Source: Coriobacteriales bacterium | GTDB lineage: Bacteria; Actinomycetota; Coriobacteriia; Coriobacteriales; UBA8131 | Direction of reading: 5' to 3' | Assembly: GCA_031272005.1 (NCBI GenBank) | Contig: JAISUQ010000164.1 | Location: forward strand, 1 to 8,404 | DNA length: 8,404 nucleotides | In this document: piece by piece, positions 6,277-8,404 of the stretch | How positions within the stretch are numbered: position 1 is the stretch's first letter | How the letters are laid out: every line of letters begins with the position of its first letter | The notes under the pieces: generated by a model | The model's database searches: none | What the model was told of the DNA's origin: nothing | What the model saw: the letters and a program-made list of their open reading frames with translations, nothing else | Translations under genes and position numbers: made by a program

Positions 6277-6681
6277 ATGACCCAGAGAACCTATCTGATG
6301 CTCAAACCGGATGCGGTGGCCAACCGCCATATCGGCGAGATAGTAGCCCGTATTGAGCGCGTCGGGCTGACCATCGAACGTCTGGAGCTGACCCGCGTGA
6401 CCCCCGAGCAGGCTCAGGCCAATTATGCCGAGCACCAGGGCAAAACTTTCTACGACGGCCTGATCAGCTACATCACCTCCGGGCCGGTGGTCAAGATGGT
6501 GGTCTCGGGCCCGGACGCTGTAGCCGTGGCGCGCAAACTGATGGGGGCCACCAATCCCAAAGAAGCACTGCCCGGCACCATCCGCGGCGATTTTGGGCTG
6601 GTCATGGATGCCAATGTCATCCACGGCTCGGATTCGCCGGAATCAGCAGAGCGGGAGATTGGCATCTTTTTCCCCGCTTAG
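6277..6681 (+). CDS. ndk: Nucleoside diphosphate kinase
   Basis: A 134-residue enzyme, close to the usual bacterial length. It moves the terminal phosphate of ATP to other (d)NDPs through a phosphohistidine and so balances the NTP and dNTP pools in the cytoplasm. Seen: the TYLMLKPDAV start (residues 5-14), the substrate-binding part around RKLMGATNPKEALPGTIRGD (86-105), and the active-site signature NVIHGSDS with His116 as the phosphorylated residue, followed by SAEREIGIFF. All core residues appear intact. ATG 6277 starts 16 bases after the TPR stop, with only a weak upstream site (GAAGTGAG), so expression may depend on coupling or co-transcription with the TPR gene. A possible mreB promoter begins right after its stop. 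Confidence 0.97.
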   Translation: MTQRTYLMLKPDAVANRHIGEIVARIERVGLTIERLELTRVTPEQAQANYAEHQGKTFYDGLISYITSGPVVKMVVSGPDAVAVARKLMGATNPKEALPGTIRGDFGLVMDANVIHGSDSPESAEREIGIFFPA

Positions 6682-6688
6682 CCAGCTA

Positions 6689-6697
6689 TGTTACAAT
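6689..6697 (+). promoter_or_regulatory. Candidate extended -10 promoter for mreB
   Basis: TGTTACAAT fits the extended -10 pattern TGnTATAAT with one mismatch. It lies in the 57-base gap between ndk and mreB, at the most AT-rich spot nearby. Extended -10 promoters can work without a strong -35 box; only a T-rich stretch (6667-6672, inside ndk) is upstream. Transcription would start near 6704, leaving a leader of about 35 bases before mreB. This suggests mreBC can be made apart from the upstream genes. Confidence 0.42.
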
Positions 6698-6738
6698 TAT
6701 TGGTCGGCATTAACCGCGTATCACCAAGTTAGGTAATT

Positions 6739-7779
6739 ATGTCGTTTTTCGACAACCTGTTCAGCCAATGGAGCTGTGACATGGCCATCGACCTTGGCAC
6801 AGCAAATACCCTGGTCGCCGTCGGCGGCGAAGGCATCGTGCTCAACGAGCCATCCGTCGTGGCTATCGACAATGAGGCCAACCGGGTGCTGTCGGTAGGC
6901 ACCGAGGCCCGGGAGATGATCGGCCGCAATCCCGGCAACATCTCCGTGGAGCGCCCGCTGGCCGATGGCGTGATTGCCGACTACGACGTCACTGAGGCCA
7001 TGTTGTCCTACTTCATCCAGAAGGCCAACCCCAAGACCCGCTTCTGGCAGCCCAAGCCCCGCATCGTCATCTGCATCCCCTGTGGCGTGACCTCCGTGGA
7101 GAAGCGCGCCGTCTTCGAGGCGACCATCCAGGCCGGCGCCCGGCAGGCCTTTTTGATCGAGGAGCCGATGGCTGCGGCCATCGGAGCCGGTCTGCCGGTG
7201 GAGGAGCCCACCGGTTCGATGGTCATCGACATTGGCGGCGGCACCACCGAGATCGCCGTCATCTCCCTGGGTGGCATTGTCACTTCGCGCAGCCTGCGCA
7301 TCGCCGGCAACGAGTTCGACGAGGCCGTGGCCCGCCATGTCCGCGACGTCTATGGCCTGAACATCGGTGTGCGCACGGCTGAAGACATCAAGATCGCCAT
7401 CGGCAGCGCCATGGCCATTCCCTCCGGGGAGTTGGACATGGAGATCTCCGGTCGCGACCTGACCACCAACCTGCCGCGCTCCGAGACCATCCAATCCGAG
7501 GATGTCCGCGAGGGCATCAAGGCTCCGCTGCAGGACATCCTGATTGCCATCAAGGAGACCTTCCTGGAGACCGACCCCGACCTGGCAGCCGACATCATCC
7601 GCAACGGCGTGTTGCTGACCGGCGGTGGCGGGCAGTTGAAGATGCTCGATGTCTTTCTGACCCGCGAGCTGGAGGTGCCGGTCTATGCCTCCGATACGGC
7701 GTTCACCAATGTCGTCGTGGGTTGCGCCAAGGCCTTGGAAAACCCGGCGGCACTGCAACGTTCGTACACGCAACGATAG
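6739..7779 (+). CDS. mreB: Rod shape-determining protein MreB
   Basis: A 346-residue actin-like ATPase that forms membrane-bound filaments and guides lateral wall synthesis with MreC, MreD, RodA and PBP2. Seen: the phosphate-1 motif AIDLGTANT (16-24), GIVLNEPSVVAI (32-43), Glu143 in LIEEPMAAAIG (catalytic region), phosphate-2 DIGGGTTE (164-171), and the adenosine-binding LLTGGGGQL (292-300). RFW (101-103) stands where other MreBs carry the hydrophobic membrane-insertion loop, and the N-terminal MSFFDNLFSQW could be a short membrane-binding amphipathic helix. Two positions differ from the usual MreB pattern as I know it: NEFDEAV (191-197), where GDxxDEA is normal, and IKIAIGSA, with Ala220 where IKxEIG carries Glu. 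ATG 6739 follows a weak AGG site and gives the expected N-terminus. mreC begins 18 bases after the stop. It could be a divergent paralogue rather than the only MreB of the cell. Confidence 0.96.
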   Translation: MSFFDNLFSQWSCDMAIDLGTANTLVAVGGEGIVLNEPSVVAIDNEANRVLSVGTEAREMIGRNPGNISVERPLADGVIADYDVTEAMLSYFIQKANPKTRFWQPKPRIVICIPCGVTSVEKRAVFEATIQAGARQAFLIEEPMAAAIGAGLPVEEPTGSMVIDIGGGTTEIAVISLGGIVTSRSLRIAGNEFDEAVARHVRDVYGLNIGVRTAEDIKIAIGSAMAIPSGELDMEISGRDLTTNLPRSETIQSEDVREGIKAPLQDILIAIKETFLETDPDLAADIIRNGVLLTGGGGQLKMLDVFLTRELEVPVYASDTAFTNVVVGCAKALENPAALQRSYTQR

Positions 7780-7797
7780 GAAAGGTCGCCTCGTCGG

Positions 7798-8404
7798 ATG
7801 GCGCTTTCTACCAATAAGCCCCGCAGAGTTCCGGAGAGCCTGACATTGATTGTGCTCTGTCTGCTGTCCATCGCCATCCTCACCGTCTGGGTGCGCGAAG
7901 GCGACAGCGGCCTGCTGCACCAGGCCCGGGCGGCCTTCGGGGTGATTACCGCGCCGTTCCAGTCGGCGGGGTTTTTGTCCACCACGCCCATCCGGGCCAT
8001 CGGCGAGGCCTCCGAGAACGGCCGGGCTGACGAGGCGACACTGTTGGAGCTGCGGGCCGAGAATGAAGAGCTGCGCTCGGAAGTCATCCGGCTGGAGGAA
8101 TATCGTCAGGAAAGCGAGCGTCTGACGTCGCTGCTGGAGCTGCGCGACGTCTACAACCTGGAGACCGTCGGCGCTCGGATCATCAGCTGGAGCGCGGATT
8201 CCTGGAACCGCGTCATCACCATCAACAAGGGCAGCGTGGCGGGCTTGACGGTCGGCATGCCGGTGATGAGCGCCAACGGCCTGATCGGCCAAATCGAAAG
8301 CGTGAGCCCCAACAGCTCCACAGTCCGCCTGATTACCGATGAGCGCAGCGGGGTGGCGGTATTCCTGCAGGAAAGCCGGGCCGAAGGCATCCTGTCCGGT
8401 TCTT
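7798..8404 (+). CDS. mreC: Rod shape-determining protein MreC, 3'-truncated by window edge
   Basis: The frame is open from ATG 7798 to the window end, showing 202 residues of a family that is usually about 280 long. MreC is a bitopic membrane protein that links cytoplasmic MreB/MreD to the external wall synthases. Seen: a short basic N-terminus (NKPRR), one membrane span (about 14-32), a coiled-coil rich in Glu, Leu and Arg (about 78-116; LLELRAENEELRSEVIRLEE), then the start of the beta-barrel domain (from about 123) with the family segments WNRVITINKGSVAGLTVGMPV and GLIGQIESVSPNSSTVRLITD. The only upstream site is AGGAAAGG (7778-7785), 12 bases before ATG, which is distant, so coupling to mreB (18-base gap) is likely. 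mreD and a penicillin-binding protein often come next, but are outside the window. Confidence 0.95.
   Translation, partial: MALSTNKPRRVPESLTLIVLCLLSIAILTVWVREGDSGLLHQARAAFGVITAPFQSAGFLSTTPIRAIGEASENGRADEATLLELRAENEELRSEVIRLEEYRQESERLTSLLELRDVYNLETVGARIISWSADSWNRVITINKGSVAGLTVGMPVMSANGLIGQIESVSPNSSTVRLITDERSGVAVFLQESRAEGILSGS

Noticed and set aside
6650..6678. AGCGGG/CCCGCT inverted repeat at the end of ndk as a terminator
   Set aside because: The loop is long (17 bases), the T-run is inside the loop rather than after the stem, and it is coding sequence.
6721..8292. 523-codon open frame on the - strand opposite mreB and mreC
   Set aside because: It lies wholly opposite two clearly recognised genes, its product is Gly/His/Asp/Gln-rich without any domain, and long antisense frames are expected from codon bias in GC-rich DNA.
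1..8404. Search for mobile elements, CRISPR arrays, defence or toxin-antitoxin genes and direct-repeat arrays
   Set aside because: None seen: no transposase or integrase motifs, no regular repeats, and nearly all sequence is taken up by recognised genes.

Overview
The window is a compact, GC-rich bacterial chromosome segment with almost no spare DNA. It carries one gene cut by the left edge, a leftward three-gene operon, and a rightward housekeeping cluster that runs off the right edge. A mreB-mreC pair beside a GC-rich, Gram-positive-like gene set, a DxD glycosyltransferase with a basic C-terminal tail, a small 2[4Fe-4S] ferredoxin and frequent GTG/TTG starts suggest an anaerobic actinobacterium of the Coriobacteriia type. 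That placement is inference from gene style, not a database match.

Left part (1-958, + strand): the 3' part of a family 2 glycosyltransferase gene. It meets the next operon tail to tail with an 8-base overlap.

Leftward operon (3827 to 951, - strand): an RlmD/RumA-type 23S rRNA uracil-5-methyltransferase, a phosphinothricin-acetyltransferase-like GNAT enzyme and a P1 (S58) family N-terminal-nucleophile peptidase. The genes overlap by 44 and 4 bases, so they are almost certainly co-transcribed and probably translationally coupled.

Divergent control region (3828-4012): it separates the methyltransferase from a rightward 57-residue ferredoxin. It holds a plausible -10 box for the ferredoxin and a leader hairpin.

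Rightward cluster (4013 to >8404): ferredoxin, tRNA-Arg(CCG), cyclophilin-type peptidyl-prolyl isomerase, a TPR protein with one membrane span, nucleoside diphosphate kinase, MreB and the start of MreC. Gaps are short, no convincing terminator is visible, and mreB may also have its own extended -10 promoter. MreB and MreC form the cytoskeleton-to-periplasm axis of lateral wall synthesis. The bitopic TPR protein just upstream has the topology of a membrane scaffold and is the best candidate for an uncharacterised envelope factor.

I see no mobile element, CRISPR array, toxin-antitoxin or defence system. This is mostly an ordinary housekeeping region. The points of most interest are the TPR-membrane protein in the mre neighbourhood, unusual residues at two conserved MreB positions, the tRNA placed as the 5' leader of a protein-coding message, and the methyltransferase C-terminal tail that overlaps the next gene.
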